From: Undaria pinnatifida
Taxonomy: Eukaryota > Sar > Phaeophyceae > Laminariales > Alariaceae
NCBI GenBank assembly: GCA_012845835.1
Contig: JABAKD010000009.1
Coordinates: forward strand, 6,201,324-6,265,323
Length of the DNA: 64,000 bases
Direction: 5' to 3'
A program made the translations under genes and the position numbers. The notes under the pieces were generated by a model. The model made no database searches, had not been told where the DNA came from, and saw only the letters and a program-made list of their open reading frames with translations. Numbering within the stretch: the stretch's first letter is position 1; every line of letters starts with the position of its first letter. Below, in pieces: positions 1 to 11,113 of the stretch.

Positions 1-297
1 GCGGTTGGGCGAATCGTTCACCTCCTTCTGGAACTCGGGGCACAAGAAAAAATGACCGGGGCCATCAAGTAGTATTGTCACGACTATATACTGGCCCGTC
101 CCCTTCCTGGAAGCTTCTCTAGCTTTTCGGTTGCCATGGTCGTACGTTGCATAAACGAGAGCCGCCCGTCTGGGAGAGAGATTGCGTTCAAGCCGCCTGT
201 CGTGGCGCAATAAGTAGCTCTTCTAGCATGAAGGAAGTCGATGAAAAATGGCCAATTGAGTGGATGGTTACGTCGCGAAGTGGCCAGGACTGAGAAT

Positions 298-1040
298 CGA
301 AGTTCAAGACAGTCGAAGATCGAAAATTCGAGAGAGTCCCCCTATGATATGAGCGAGCTACGGGGACACCAACGAGCGAACGAACTAACCAGCACATTTT
401 TTGGAATATTAGTCTGCATGACACTTTTTTCGGAGCGACGCCCTTCTGAAGGAATCGGTCACCGGGCATCATATCATACATACCTTCTGTGGAGGACAGG
501 GTACGTAGATTCCGCCAAACTCAGTATCACACGTGCCAACCATGAAGGCATGTTAATCAACACCCGATCTGTGAGATCCGCCATCAATGATGTGGGTCTT
601 CATAATAAGAATGGTTGACGGCCGGGAATACCGAACCCGACCGAGCCAGAGGGGGTGAACTGCCCTCTACGAGAGGGAGCCAAACTCCCAGCTCTCACGT
701 ATATATATATCTCCTTGCACCAAGCGAGGGAGGCTTTGTGAAGGCACTTCCTTGCCACATATAGAAAGATCAAGCGACTCTCGGCCTTTGGCCAACCCCT
801 GTCCAAGACCAAGACCGGGCCGACATCATCGGTGGAGGCATCCTTCATATTGGCGTCGACGATGAGATCGAAGTCAGACAATCGAAAATTGAAAAATCGG
901 GGGTGTTCCCTATGATATGAGTGAGCTAAGCGGACACAAACAAGCGAACAAAGGAACCAACACACGTTCGGAATGTTGGTCTGGATGACAGTTTTTTTAT
1001 GCCCCTTTAAATGAATCGGTCAATCATATGATACCTCCCT
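298..1040. repeat. Diverged direct repeat pair
   Basis: Two diverged copies of a sequence of about 180 bases lie at roughly 298-481 and 862-1040. Both share blocks near GATCGAAAATT, CCTATGATATGAG and GAATCGGTCA in the same order and orientation. No intact coding frame explains them. They look like fragments of one dispersed element; its class cannot be told from these pieces. Confidence 0.6.
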
Positions 1041-3130
1041 CATTTTTGTCTCTGGAACTACTACGGCCATGAATTACATGTTGATTACCCCCTCCCCGTT
1101 GTTTTTGATCGATATATACACCTGTATGACCCGAATGCGCTGATGAATGTGCGAAGTTGATATCGTTAGCAGAAAAATCATCTTGTCTTCACTTGCTCTC
1201 CTCCCGTCGTCTTGCTCACCAGGTACCTGGTACCAGGTATGGTTTTATCATCGACACTTACACACAGCAAGAGAAGGGGGAGATCCACTGACCCGCTCGG
1301 AGCGATGTTGCGCGGTGCATAGACAGACGCTGCCAGCATACCCTGTGCGCTCTCACGTTTCATCCAATACACCAAAATCAAAAGTGTCACCGCTCACAAG
1401 GAGGCACCACGCCCAAAACCATAACAGAATGTAAATCACGAGGTACCAGGTACAGCATATCACTTTAAACATTTCGCGCGATGTCCCTTGTCTCCCCCCC
1501 CCCCCCCTCCTCCCACCTCCCTGCCATATTAAATGGCGGTAGAACACCATCGTCCAATTATTAAATTGGTAAGGATTAGATGTAGGTACGGCGTAGGTTT
1601 TGTCCGTGCCGCCTCAAGATGCAAAATCGACGAAACACGCGCCTGGCATGGTGTCTTGGGTCTTCCACTCCACCTGTCTCGAGCCCTCCCAAGGTGTATA
1701 GCATTCGCCCAGATGCTTGCAGCTGGTGGGGTGCTCGTACAACATAAACAGCAGTAGCTGAAGTATGAAACAGACCAAGGGATACATCTCAACACAGGCA
1801 GGCTGGTGTGTTGGTTATGGTTTGTATGCCCCTGCCCCCCTTGTTTTCCAAATGAAAACCGAAAAAAAAAGAAAAGCGGGGAAAAAAAAACGAAGGAAAA
1901 AAAACATGGCACCCCTTCCTTGCACTGTAGGCACCATCTTAAGACTCACCAGGTGAGGACGCAACCCTTCCTAGCTGTCCCCATTTTGGCCATCATTTTG
2001 GTTTACTTGTGTTCACGTTATTTTTGGGCTTTCGCAGGCATTGCAAGGCCTTTTTTTTTCGTTCCGCTAGCCTTTACCTTTGAGAAGTACGCATACTAAA
2101 CATCACTCCAAACAATCAGCAGCGAACGCTGAGGTTGGGACTTTTCTCGATATATAACTACTACTGTACAACACATAATAGGTACCAGGGATATACATTG
2201 GTCACACACACCGCTGCTACCCGATCACAGCACTCACTCGTATGCCAGCTGCCCGCTCGCACAGCTATTGATAGAAGAACGAAGGAAGAGACGCCACTAC
2301 CACTTGTCCAAGGAAATCAAATCGCCATACAAGTTTTCCGGCCCTTGCCTCCCCTACCCCCCGATCCTAGCTCTTCAACGTAGCGCTGGAAGATGACGAG
2401 AAACAGTCGATACACGGTTCTTGGCCAGGTATTATATATCACGCCGTGAGACTAGAGCACAACAATAAAGGTGCCCGTCGGATACCGAAACACACGTACG
2501 AGCCGATGGAAAGCCTTGTACCGTAGCCGACACGCAGTTGATCACGCTTCGTACCATTACGCCAGCAAACACAAAAAAAATACGGGCGCTGGATTCCGGA
2601 ACAAAAGACAAAAAACGCAATAATCCCCGCATGGTCTCACGTTTATCATGCCGTAAAACCAGGCCACACCACAAAATAAAATAAAAATGGCCGTCGGATA
2701 CCGAAAAGCCGTCGGACGAGCGGAGGCCCACCACAACAAACAAAATCAGGCCCGTGGGACGCCGGAACACAGGTGAGCATAATCAGGCCCACCACACGAA
2801 CGCCAAAAACGTGTCAGCGGGTGTTGGAACAAGCGCGAGCAGACAGAGCGTCAACACACAAACGAAAAAATATGGCCGTTGGGTGCAGGAACACGTGCGG
2901 GCGGGCGCGCGAGCCGCTGTCGCCGCCGCCGCAGCACGATGAAGGCTACACCTTCCGCTCCCTAGTAAGCAGCCGCCACCGTCCCCGCCTCCGGTGGCAT
3001 GGCTTCCATGACATATGATACGTAGATACGTACCCCGGTAAACAATCAGCTAGCGAGAGAACCGGGCCGCCAAGCCCCCCCCCTCCGTCCGTCCCCATGC
3101 GCTTCGCGCTTGGTGCAAGCAATGTCTGGC
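1041..3130. other. Intergenic stretch, no gene seen
   Basis: No convincing exon was found here. The stretch holds a C-run at about 1494-1507, a cluster of overlapping TACCAGGTA palindromes at about 1218-1240, A-rich runs near 1860-1905, and a GC-rich segment near 2900-3000. The short open frames have no splice context or protein-like composition. Confidence 0.5.
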
Positions 3131-3370
3131 TGGTTGGTGAAAACCCGACGTGCTCCGTCCCGGCATAGTAGGGATGCGAGGGTCTATGGTCATACGACTA
3201 CGGCCATGCACGAACTGAGTACACCCCAACCCCACCCCGTCCCCATATACATGGTTGGTGAAAATCCGACGTGCTCCGTCCCGGCATAGTAGGGACGCGA
3301 GGGTCTATGGTCATACGACTACGGCCATGCACAAATTGAGTACACCCCCCCCCCGTCCCCATGAGCCCCA
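3131..3370 (+). repeat. Tandem duplication of a LINE-like 3' tail
   Basis: Two copies of a 121-base unit lie head to tail at 3131-3251 and 3252 to about 3370, differing at only a few bases. Both carry GTGCTCCGTC, a block around GGTCTATGGTCATACGACTA and an end near TTGAGTACACCCC followed by a C-rich run. The order of motifs resembles the last 75 bases of the LINE-like remnants at 6.1, 7.2 and 12.6 kb, so this is probably the 3' end of a related element. Confidence 0.6.
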
Positions 3371-4109
3371 TAAGATCATTTTATACTTTTCTACAACGCG
3401 TTGGGGAGAAGACAAAAATAACACACACTAAACGAACACCGATACCCTTCACTACACACGCACCACGCCACGTTCGCCCGTATCACACGCACCACCTAAG
3501 CAAGCAAGCGCAAACAACAGCGCAGACGCATGAGCGTAAGCACGCAAACGAAAAAACACGCAAGCACCCATGCACAGAAGCACAAAGGCACGCGAGCACA
3601 CAAGCACTCTAGCAAGCGCACCGGTCCAAGCGCAGACACGAGAACATAATTCTAGCGCCATCCTTACTGCAGTGGTATTCGTCAATCGTATGTGGGGGAA
3701 ACCTTTGGCACCTATCCGGCACTTCGAGGGAAATAGTACTAAGGCCGGGCCAAACCGCCCCCCCCCCGTCCCCCCCCCGCTCCCCCCCCAACACGCCTGC
3801 GCGGTCAAATTCCGACTCTGCTGCCTACGTAAGTTGTACCTGGCATGTACGTACGCGTACGTACAACGTACCCACGAATGGGAGGGTGGTTCACCAGGTA
3901 TTCCAATCCATGGTTGACGGCGCCTGCGTACGAGACAAAGCGCACAAACTCTAACCCCAACCGTCACCCAATCAAACATCACCGCTATACTTGACCAATG
4001 AAACGCTAGCATTTGCGTCTCCGAACATGTTGTAAGCTTCTCTGACAAGTTTTTCGTGGCGGTATTTTGCCGCTCGGAGGTACACACCAGGAACAAATGG
4101 GTGAACCGT

Positions 4110-4275
4110 TCTTGGGGTTGTTTCCCGGTTTCTTGTCCCTTGGAGATACCGTTAAGACACGGATGAAACACTAATTTCGGGGTTGTTGGTCATGGGGCAA
4201 AACCTTTTTTTGGCATGTTTCCCAGTTTTCGTAATTCAGTGGCCACCACCGTTATGACACGGGTGAAGCCCTTTT
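4110..4275. repeat. Short diverged tandem repeat
   Basis: Segments at about 4113-4171 and 4211-4271 share GTTTCCC, an interval, then CCGTTA-GACACGG-TGAA in the same order. The period is about 100 bases. It lies just downstream (minus strand) of the stop codon of the membrane protein gene. No function is apparent. Confidence 0.4.
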
Positions 4276-4309
4276 TTTCGCGGTATTACGCGTTGGCGGC
4301 CTAGGCGCG

Positions 4310-4620
4310 TCAGTCGTCTGCTTGGGCAGGGTAATAGAGCCCCCCCGCGCCGACGTCGTCGTTGGAGTGGTACACGCTCCCTGGCCGCCCGCTCTGCCCG
4401 TCTTGATGTTGGCGACCACCCGTGGCCGATGCGTGCATCCGCTGCGCCACCTTCGGGAGGTTCTCCTTCATCCTGCGAGCCGTTTGCATATATAAATTAC
4501 TTATTAATAAACGCAGGTGCGTACTTGTGTGCGTGCTTTTGAGTATAACAAACGTGATGGCGACTTGTTATTAGTCTGTCTGCCTGTCTGTCCGTCCACT
4601 TGTCTATCTACCCGTCTGCC

Positions 4621-4655
<35 letters not shown>

Positions 4656-7600
4656 TAATATTTATCTTGTCCCGTCTGTTTGTCTTATCTATGTGTCTGT
4701 CTATCGGTCTGTCCGTCCCTCACCAGGCGAGCGTAGCTGTCGGGATGATGTCAGTGAAGGGGAGCATCTCTTCCACCGCGCCGAACGCCTGCAGACAAGA
4801 AACGGGCAAAAAGAGGGGCAAAATCAACAGCAGTCGGAGAAACAACCACAGCAACAACACCAGCAACAGGAACATTAGCGCAGCAGCACCAGAAGCACCA
4901 GCACCACCTGTAACAACAACAGCAACAACAAGCAAGACGAGGCTGATGGTAGCCCAAGCTACATGCTGCGGCGAGAGCAGACAAAAACACGAGCCCAAGG
5001 CGAAATCAATTCTTCATAGACAACCCTCTCCCGTGATTGGGCGATGTGATACGATACGATACTGTGCGATGCGATGCGATGCGATGGGGTGCGATGCGAA
5101 ACGCTTAACTCCGCTAACCGCGCTCAAAGGCTGCCCACTGCTCCCTCGAAGATCCCGCTAAAACACACCCGGTACCCGCCGTATGGCGCAAAATGGAAAA
5201 TATATCGACAAGACTCGACGGGGCTCTTCGCCAACCGTTCCGTCGACGACTCTAACGACGGGTGAATACGCCTCGTTGGAACGAGGGGGGGGGGAGGGAG
5301 AGAAAATTGCGGACACGTCCTCAACTAATCACCGGCGTGCCTACTTACCCCTGCCCACGGTGAAGAATCGTGGTACATGGCGTCGATAAGGAGGTACGAA
5401 ATCGGGGCCCACAGCAAGTCAGCAGACTCGCCCAGCACCTGAAAACAGGCGAACGAAAGGGTGGGCACACACGCACGCATCGTCGGGGATCAAAACGTCG
5501 CCCCCCCTCCGCCCAGCACCAGCATCACCACTACTACACCCAATACTGAAACGGAGGGGCATGCACCAACCCCGGGGCTCAAAACGCCGCCCCTATCTTC
5601 CCAACACCATCGCCACCATCACCATCACCACACCTACGCAAAATAAACAGAGGGGCACGCAAAACGCCGTCACCATCACCCCTACGAACTCCACTAGAGA
5701 AAAGGAGGGGTACGTCGCACGCCCCCCCCTGCCCCCCCATCCAGCACTCGGGAAGAGGAGGACGCGGATGCATATATGTGCCCGTGTGGCACAACAACAG
5801 AGAACAGGACTTACATAGGAGAATGTGAAATATACAAGGAGGAGCGGGATGTATTAGAGGAGATGAGGCAATTAAACGAATGTGGCATGGAAGAGTTTGG
5901 TAGAGTAGATAGTAGCGAGAAAACGATCGCTATCCCAGGGGATAGATGATGGCCACAGGCGGCGAAACAGGACGGGGATAAGATGAGCAAACAGTTTTTA
6001 CGTAATATGTGGAAAAAACGTAATGAACGCCCAAATGTTGGAGGTGTCTCTGTTAGGAGTAGGAACGGTGCTCCGTCTCGAAAGGGATGCGTGGTCAATG
6101 GTCACATGACTAGGCAAGCAACAAATGAGTGCCCCGCCCCCCCCTTGCCCCGCCATCACTACCACCATCACCAGGACAAAACATAGCAATGAAAACGTGG
6201 GGCATGCGCGCACCACGGGGCTCAAAACATCGCCCCATCTCTCCCCAGCACCACCGCCACCACCACAAAACCCAAGACCAACACCACCACAACCAAACCC
6301 AGCGAGATTAACGAGGGACAAGCAACGCGGGGGTTAGATAGAGGACAACATACCGGTACTGCGTAGGAAGTGCAGCCGATGAAGTCCACGGTTAACGACA
6401 GCGCGAGCTTCGGCCACATCGTCGTGGGCACCAGGGATCGCACGACGCGGGGGATTGAAGGGTTCGGGCCGACGGGGTAGAGCACCTATTGTGAGGAGGC
6501 GCAGCACCACAAGGGAATCGGTGATGTTGCCGTATTGCCGTATGTCCACGTATATATAGCCGCAGGCGCATGAGTATAGATGCAAGACGACGAGAGCGGG
6601 GTGGTCAAAAGAAACGAGAGAAGGAGGGTGGGTGTTCTAAATATATACCAGGTATAAATGAACACCAAAAAAAGAAAAATTAAACGCCCCAAAAAACGCC
6701 CCGTTCGCGTTTGCCCCAAAAAACGAGCGTGGAATACAATCAGAGCTACAATTATTTCACCGAGAACTCAACGCCGTACCGCCGAAACGCCCCCCCCCCC
6801 CGCCCCCCCCCCCCCCCCGGCCGATAAAACGCCCAATATTAGGAAAACCTTATTTCCTTAACCCCTCTCCCCAACCCAAGCACGTATACTAGGAGAATGC
6901 GAAACATGCAAGGAGGAACGGGATCGTGTGTCAGAGGAGACGAGGAAATTTGACGAATGTGACATGGAAGTAGTTTGGTAGACTAGAGAGTAGCGAGAAA
7001 ACGATCGCTATCCCAGGAGATAGATGGTGGCCACAGACGGCGAAACAGGACGGGGATAAGATAAGCAAACAGTTTCCATGTTAATACGTGGAAAAAGCGC
7101 AATGAGCGCCCAAATGTTGGAGGTGTCTCTATTAGGAGTAGGAACGGTGCTCCGTCTCGAAAGGGATGCGTGGTCAACGGTCAAACGACTAAGGCAAGCA
7201 ACAAATGAGTACCCCCCCCCCTCCCCCCTCCCCCCCTCCTAACCCAAACGCTTCGCCCTACCCACGTAATCACTGCGACAAGAATGTCATAAATCTGTTT
7301 TACTTTGCCCACAAAACAAAAAAATCGTGCAACCTACAGCGCCAAATGTTATACTGAAACCGGTGTTTTGTCAAAAACAGCCCCGCAAAACCCCCTTTAG
7401 GGTCATATTCAATTATCTGTGCTCTTTCACTGGCGCCGTGCTCCCTCCCCACTGAAGCCTTCAAATGATACACCACGACCGTAGGAACCCCACCAACTCA
7501 TTATATAGTTTGATATGTAGTCGGTTTGTGGGCAAAGCAACACAGGCGCGTATGTTACAGGAACAACTCGTCTCCTTACCCCCCCCCTCGCCCGCCCTCG

Positions 7601-7796
7601 CAATATGCCAGCCAGGGAAAACTCACCTCCGGGTTTTCTTTGCCGACCTTGTCGTAGATGGGCTTGACTAGCTGCTGGACAAAGGGGCGGCCGCTGCGGC
7701 TAAAACTCCACACGGTAAACGTCAATAGCGCCCCGATTGCCCCCACCGCTGCTACGACCGCCAGGATCGGGAGGAGGAGGGGAAATCCAGCCACGC
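4310..7796 (-). CDS. Membrane protein of unknown function, C-terminal five exons
   Basis: Five exons in consistent phase: 7627-7796, 6354-6485, 5349-5438, 4724-4788 and 4310-4472, ending in TGA at 4310-4312. Each boundary has a GT donor (for example GTGAGT, GTAAGT, GTGAGG) and a C/T-rich AG acceptor. The first exon encodes a hydrophobic segment of about 25 residues, PILAVVAAVGAIGALLTF at its core, then a basic stretch. Later exons give SLTVDFIGCTSYAVP, VLGESADLLWAPISYLL and VEEMLPFTDIIPTATLAW, then a hydrophilic tail ending YPAQADD. The spaced motif DFIG...LGE..D..WAPIS...EE.LPFTD.IPTAT.AW is, from memory, typical of a conserved membrane protein family of photosynthetic eukaryotes with no assigned function; this was not checked. 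The first exon needs one base from an exon further upstream, so the protein is incomplete here. Introns contain LINE-like remnants on the opposite strand. Confidence 0.8.
4623..4655. repeat. TGTC microsatellite
   Basis: A run of TGTC units in the last intron (4473-4723) of the membrane protein gene. Confidence 0.9.
5775..6135 (+). pseudogene. LINE-like reverse transcriptase C-terminus, copy 1
   Basis: An open frame with a single in-frame stop (TGA where copy 2 has TGG, near 5946) encodes the C-terminal end of a protein. It contains CPCG...EN..Y..EC.IYKEER, the form of the cysteine-containing tail at the end of many LINE ORF2 proteins, then DSSEKTIAIPGDR and RPNVGGVSVRSRNGAPSRKG. Compared with copies 2 and 3 it lacks one base near 6113, so it misses the shared stop. 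A C-rich tract follows at once. It lies inside an intron of the minus-strand membrane protein gene. The LINE assignment is inferred from motif form only. Confidence 0.6.
6785..6820. repeat. Long C runs
   Basis: Two closely spaced C runs, about 12 and 18 bases, in an intron of the minus-strand gene. Similar homopolymer-rich stretches lie at 1494-1507, 10838-10866, 37838-37870 (G) and 43298-43337 (G). Confidence 0.85.
6880..7240 (+). pseudogene. LINE-like reverse transcriptase C-terminus, copy 2
   Basis: Nucleotide similarity to copy 1 is strong over the whole length. The frame is broken by several stops (for example near 6890 and 6978). The segment equivalent to DSSEKTIAIPGDRWWPQ is intact, and the final blocks reach the shared TGA at about 7207-7209. 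The stop is followed by GTACC and a run of mixed C and CT. It lies in the intron between exons 6354-6485 and 7627-7796 of the minus-strand gene. Confidence 0.6.
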
Positions 7797-8069
7797 CTGC
7801 TCGTTTCGAAAACCGGATAAGACGCAGAAAAAAATGGTGCAAACAAAAACAAAACAACAGCGCTTAAACAACATGTGCGCGGTTCCGGTTGTACGTTGAG
7901 GTTTAGAAAAAAAAACAGGCGAGTGCGCCCGTGCGCCTTCCGAAAAAAACGCAAACGATGATAATATAAGGACCCAGCGCAAACCGAAAAACGCACACGG
8001 GAAGAAGAAAATGAGCAAAAAAATGAAGAATGCGGCGTAAAAAAGTACCCGTTTGTAACCTGCGACTCA

Positions 8070-8125
8070 GGAAAAAGGGCGTACATGCCGCGCGGCTTGT
8101 GGAGTACTTCGACGTCTTTCAAGCT
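8070..8125 (-). CDS. Possible internal exon (tentative)
   Basis: A short segment after a T-rich stretch and AG (near 8130) encodes VEVLHKPRGMYALFPES, which looks like real protein. The downstream donor would be CAG|GTTACA, a weak site. Its phase does not join directly to the exon at 7627-7796, so either an extra small exon exists or this is not used. Confidence 0.3.
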
Positions 8126-8403
8126 CACAAAACACAACAAGACAAGGCGAGAGACGTTGCCGAGAGTCGCTGTTAAATCCTTTTAGAGCTGCGCCGACAT
8201 TTGTTGAGGAAAACTAGCTTGGAAGCAAGCTGGGATGGCTTTTGCGGTAGAAAAAGGGTTGAACGACGCGCAAGCATGCCGTGCGTCACGTGGGGGAAGC
8301 CGCACCAGATTAAAATTGACAAAAAAAAAACAACCGATAACGGCGCCTCGATTCGGGCGGTGCAATCGGAAAAATAACGGCATACCGATATGCACATGTA
8401 TAC

Positions 8404-8474
8404 AAGGTTCCCCTCCGGGAAGTGCGTAGGGGAGTGGCGCAAGAACGAAATCCAAGCATGCAACATCTGAATGC
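8404..8474 (-). CDS. Possible internal exon (tentative)
   Basis: A good acceptor (TTATCTTATTTGCCCAG) precedes a segment that can be read as HSDVACLDFVLAPLPYALPG. A donor at GAACCTT|GTATAC leaves one base, which matches the phase needed by the next robust exon at 7627-7796. The entry phase does not match the exon at 8851-9043, so another exon may lie between, or the call may be wrong. Confidence 0.35.
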
Positions 8475-8850
8475 CTGGGCAAATAAGATAAACTACCCGG
8501 CGGTAGTCAAAACCATGTTGTTGCCCGCAGTTCGAGGAGCGGGGGGTGGGGGGGCGCCCTCTCGAGGATAGTTCGCTCTCTCCCCGTCGCGCTGAACCGT
8601 AAATAAGTGGTATTCCCATCAGCACGTGTCCAGCACGCGAGTACGATCAGGACTTTTTGTAACAAGGGCGACTCTTATGCAGTAAAATATGCGTGGTAAA
8701 AAAATAAACGAACAAAAGGTGGATTTTCAACCCGCAAAAAAAAAAAAACATGCAGCAGCAGCAGTTGCTCCGTCCGCGGTCTTTTTATCGTGGTTTTGAT
8801 GATTCTTTTTCTTCGTTTCATATGGGAATCAGCCATTTCAGAATAGGCAC

Positions 8851-9043
8851 TTTTCTTGTCGTGTTGATGAGCCAGATGTTGAACTCCACGACGAGACCCA
8901 CGCCAGGATGGGCCATCATCCCCCTTCACAACCAGCTCGTCGCAGAAAGTGCACGGGATGAGGAACTGTAGGGCTTCCATTGTCGCTGAGACAGAGAAGC
9001 CCTCTCTCATGGAACATAGAGCGCCTATATCCATTGCTGTTTT
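8851..9043 (-). pseudogene. Internal exon with a one-base frameshift
   Basis: After an acceptor region (TTTCCTGCATTTAGCAAG) the first part reads ALQFLIPCTFCDELVVKG. After a run of five G (plus-strand C at 8920-8924) the protein-like frame shifts by one and reads MMAHPGVGLVVEFNIWLINT. Dropping one G gives exactly 64 codons in phase 0 at both ends, which matches the phase at the end of the exon at 11114-11245. This could be a sequencing error in a homopolymer or a true inactivating change. The protein family is not recognised. Confidence 0.5.
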
Positions 9044-10609
9044 CTTGCTAAATGCAGGAAAAAATCACGCTGGGTTGTTTTGATTGTCGTCCGATTCCAA
9101 AGCGTCCCCGCGAGGAGACGAATTTGCTTTGCCTATAGCGAAGTAGCGAAGTTCGAGTATGAACCCACGTATCGGTTTGCTGCTGTACACGTACTGCTGT
9201 ACTGCTGAAGGTAGCACATAGCCATAACAGCAGTACACCACGTGTTGATATGCCACACGCGCATGATGTTGCCTGCTGCTGCTTGTGCTGCTGGGCACGG
9301 TTGTAGCGTTGTTTGTGTTACCTGCATGTTTTTTTCACTGTTGTCTACAAATTATCGCCATTCTGGACGAAAATATAAGGACCGTTTGGATTTAAAACTT
9401 TTGCATCAACGGTCCTCATCATTATATTTCCGATCATAAGTTCGTCTGCCGCCCACAGCAGCAGCGAAAGACAGGTCGTCGATTACAGATACAAAGCAGG
9501 CCCCGAAAAAACAAACTAGCCGCAGCAGTCCGGCGCAGATGGATGTACCGGTGTTGCCTGCTGGTGCTGCTGGGCGCTAGTTTTTTTCACGTTGTGCTCT
9601 CTGCGTGTTGGCTGTGCTCATGGCTGCGTTCATGAGAGGGCAAAAAACAGATCGAAGGCCACCTGGTACGCTGTACGCGCGCATGATTTGCACATATGTT
9701 TTGGGTTTGCATCAAAACCTTACGTACGTAAAGTAACGGGGATAGGGGATGCGGATGTTGCGGAAAATCACGGAGTTTTGCCTTAAATATGCCCAATATG
9801 TATATATCAATCTCGTTCGATCTTCAGCCGTAGAACTTCGGTTGTAGAACCCGGCTTCAGACAGCTCGAAAGCGATCCTTGTTTTTTTTCGCACTTTGTC
9901 AAATCTGAAAAAAAACTCGCATTCCTTCGTAACAAGAAATACACACACGCACGCACACGCACACACACAAGAGAGGGGATACAAAAATACCACAAACGGC
10001 GTTGGGATGATCCACACAACAAACTAAATGAGAGGGAAAAACACATTAAAAACATGAAACAAAACACCACACAACGTACAGTCCCATCGCGTAAGGAGCG
10101 TATCACGAGCAAAGCACGCTGGCCAAAACAAAACACGCCGTAGCTGCGAGGAAAAACACAACTCACACATGACGCCGGCTAGAGGAAGACAAGCTACCAC
10201 GACCACCCCCAATGGGACCGTGGACACGAGGGCAGCACGACTGCTGAAGAACGGAACCACGCGCTGGGTCTGCACGGTGACGGGAGCACGAACGGAACAG
10301 CGGAAAGAACAGGGGGGGGGGGGAGGTTAAGGGGACGGGGGGAGGGGGTGGGGAGGTGGATGTCAACCATCCGCCAAAATACACGTCCCGCCCGCCGAAC
10401 AAAAAGATGCCCTATCAGTATTGTACGAAATCGCGTCCGACAGCGCGTTGCTGTTCTCCAAGATGAGGGCAGCTACCCCGGCAAGCAATCACCGCCTATT
10501 TCGGAGTTCGATTCCGGCGGCCCGGACCAAGCGTGGGCTAGATGAGCCAAACATAGATGTACTAGATGCTAGATGAACCAAGCATGAGTTAGACGAACCA
10601 AGCATGGGC

Positions 10610-10880
10610 AATATAAGGAAAAATGCCTATGACAGACACGGGGACGGCGGAACAGCTGCTCGAAAAAAGGTTTTTCTCCAAAGCAGGCACCGCCACGCTG
10701 AAACATCTCGTACCGACCGCCCGAGCTTCGACTAGACCCCCACCATCACCCCCCCATCAAGCTGCCTCCTCAATGGTCCAACGCCGCGCGAGGTGCGCAA
10801 ATTGTCAACCGTTTACCTCAGCCTCCATCCCCCCCAGCCCCCCCCCCCCCCCCCCCCCCGCCCCCCTTTCTAGATAGTAC
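10610..10880. other. Low-complexity intronic stretch
   Basis: Intron of the minus-strand gene holding C runs at about 10838-10866 and diverged repeats of GATGAACCAAGCATG near 10545-10610. No supported exon. Confidence 0.4.
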
Positions 10881-11113
10881 ACGGCGGTGGTAAAACAGCA
10901 TAGCCCCTTTTACCTTTCGGTGGGACAACTACTTGGATTCAGAGGGAGATAGTTTCCGCAGTAGCAAACGGGTCATAACCCTTCTGCCTGTCGGAAATGA
11001 ACGTACGTAAATTCCAATCAGCTTGTCCCCAACTACGTCGGTGCGGCTCTCAAGGGGTTTCAAAGCAGAGAGAAACGTGACATAACGACCCCGGTTCCTC
11101 GGTTCGAACTCGC

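Noticed and set aside
3452-4171. Minus-strand frame of 239 codons
   Set aside because: Most of it is a translation of AC-, GC- and C-run-rich DNA with cysteine/alanine/arginine-rich output. It has no splice context and overlaps a tandem repeat.
10400-10490. Minus-strand segment reading LENSNALSDAISYNTD
   Set aside because: It looks somewhat protein-like and lies in the right interval for an exon of the minus-strand gene, but no usable donor was found and the phase does not fit its neighbours.
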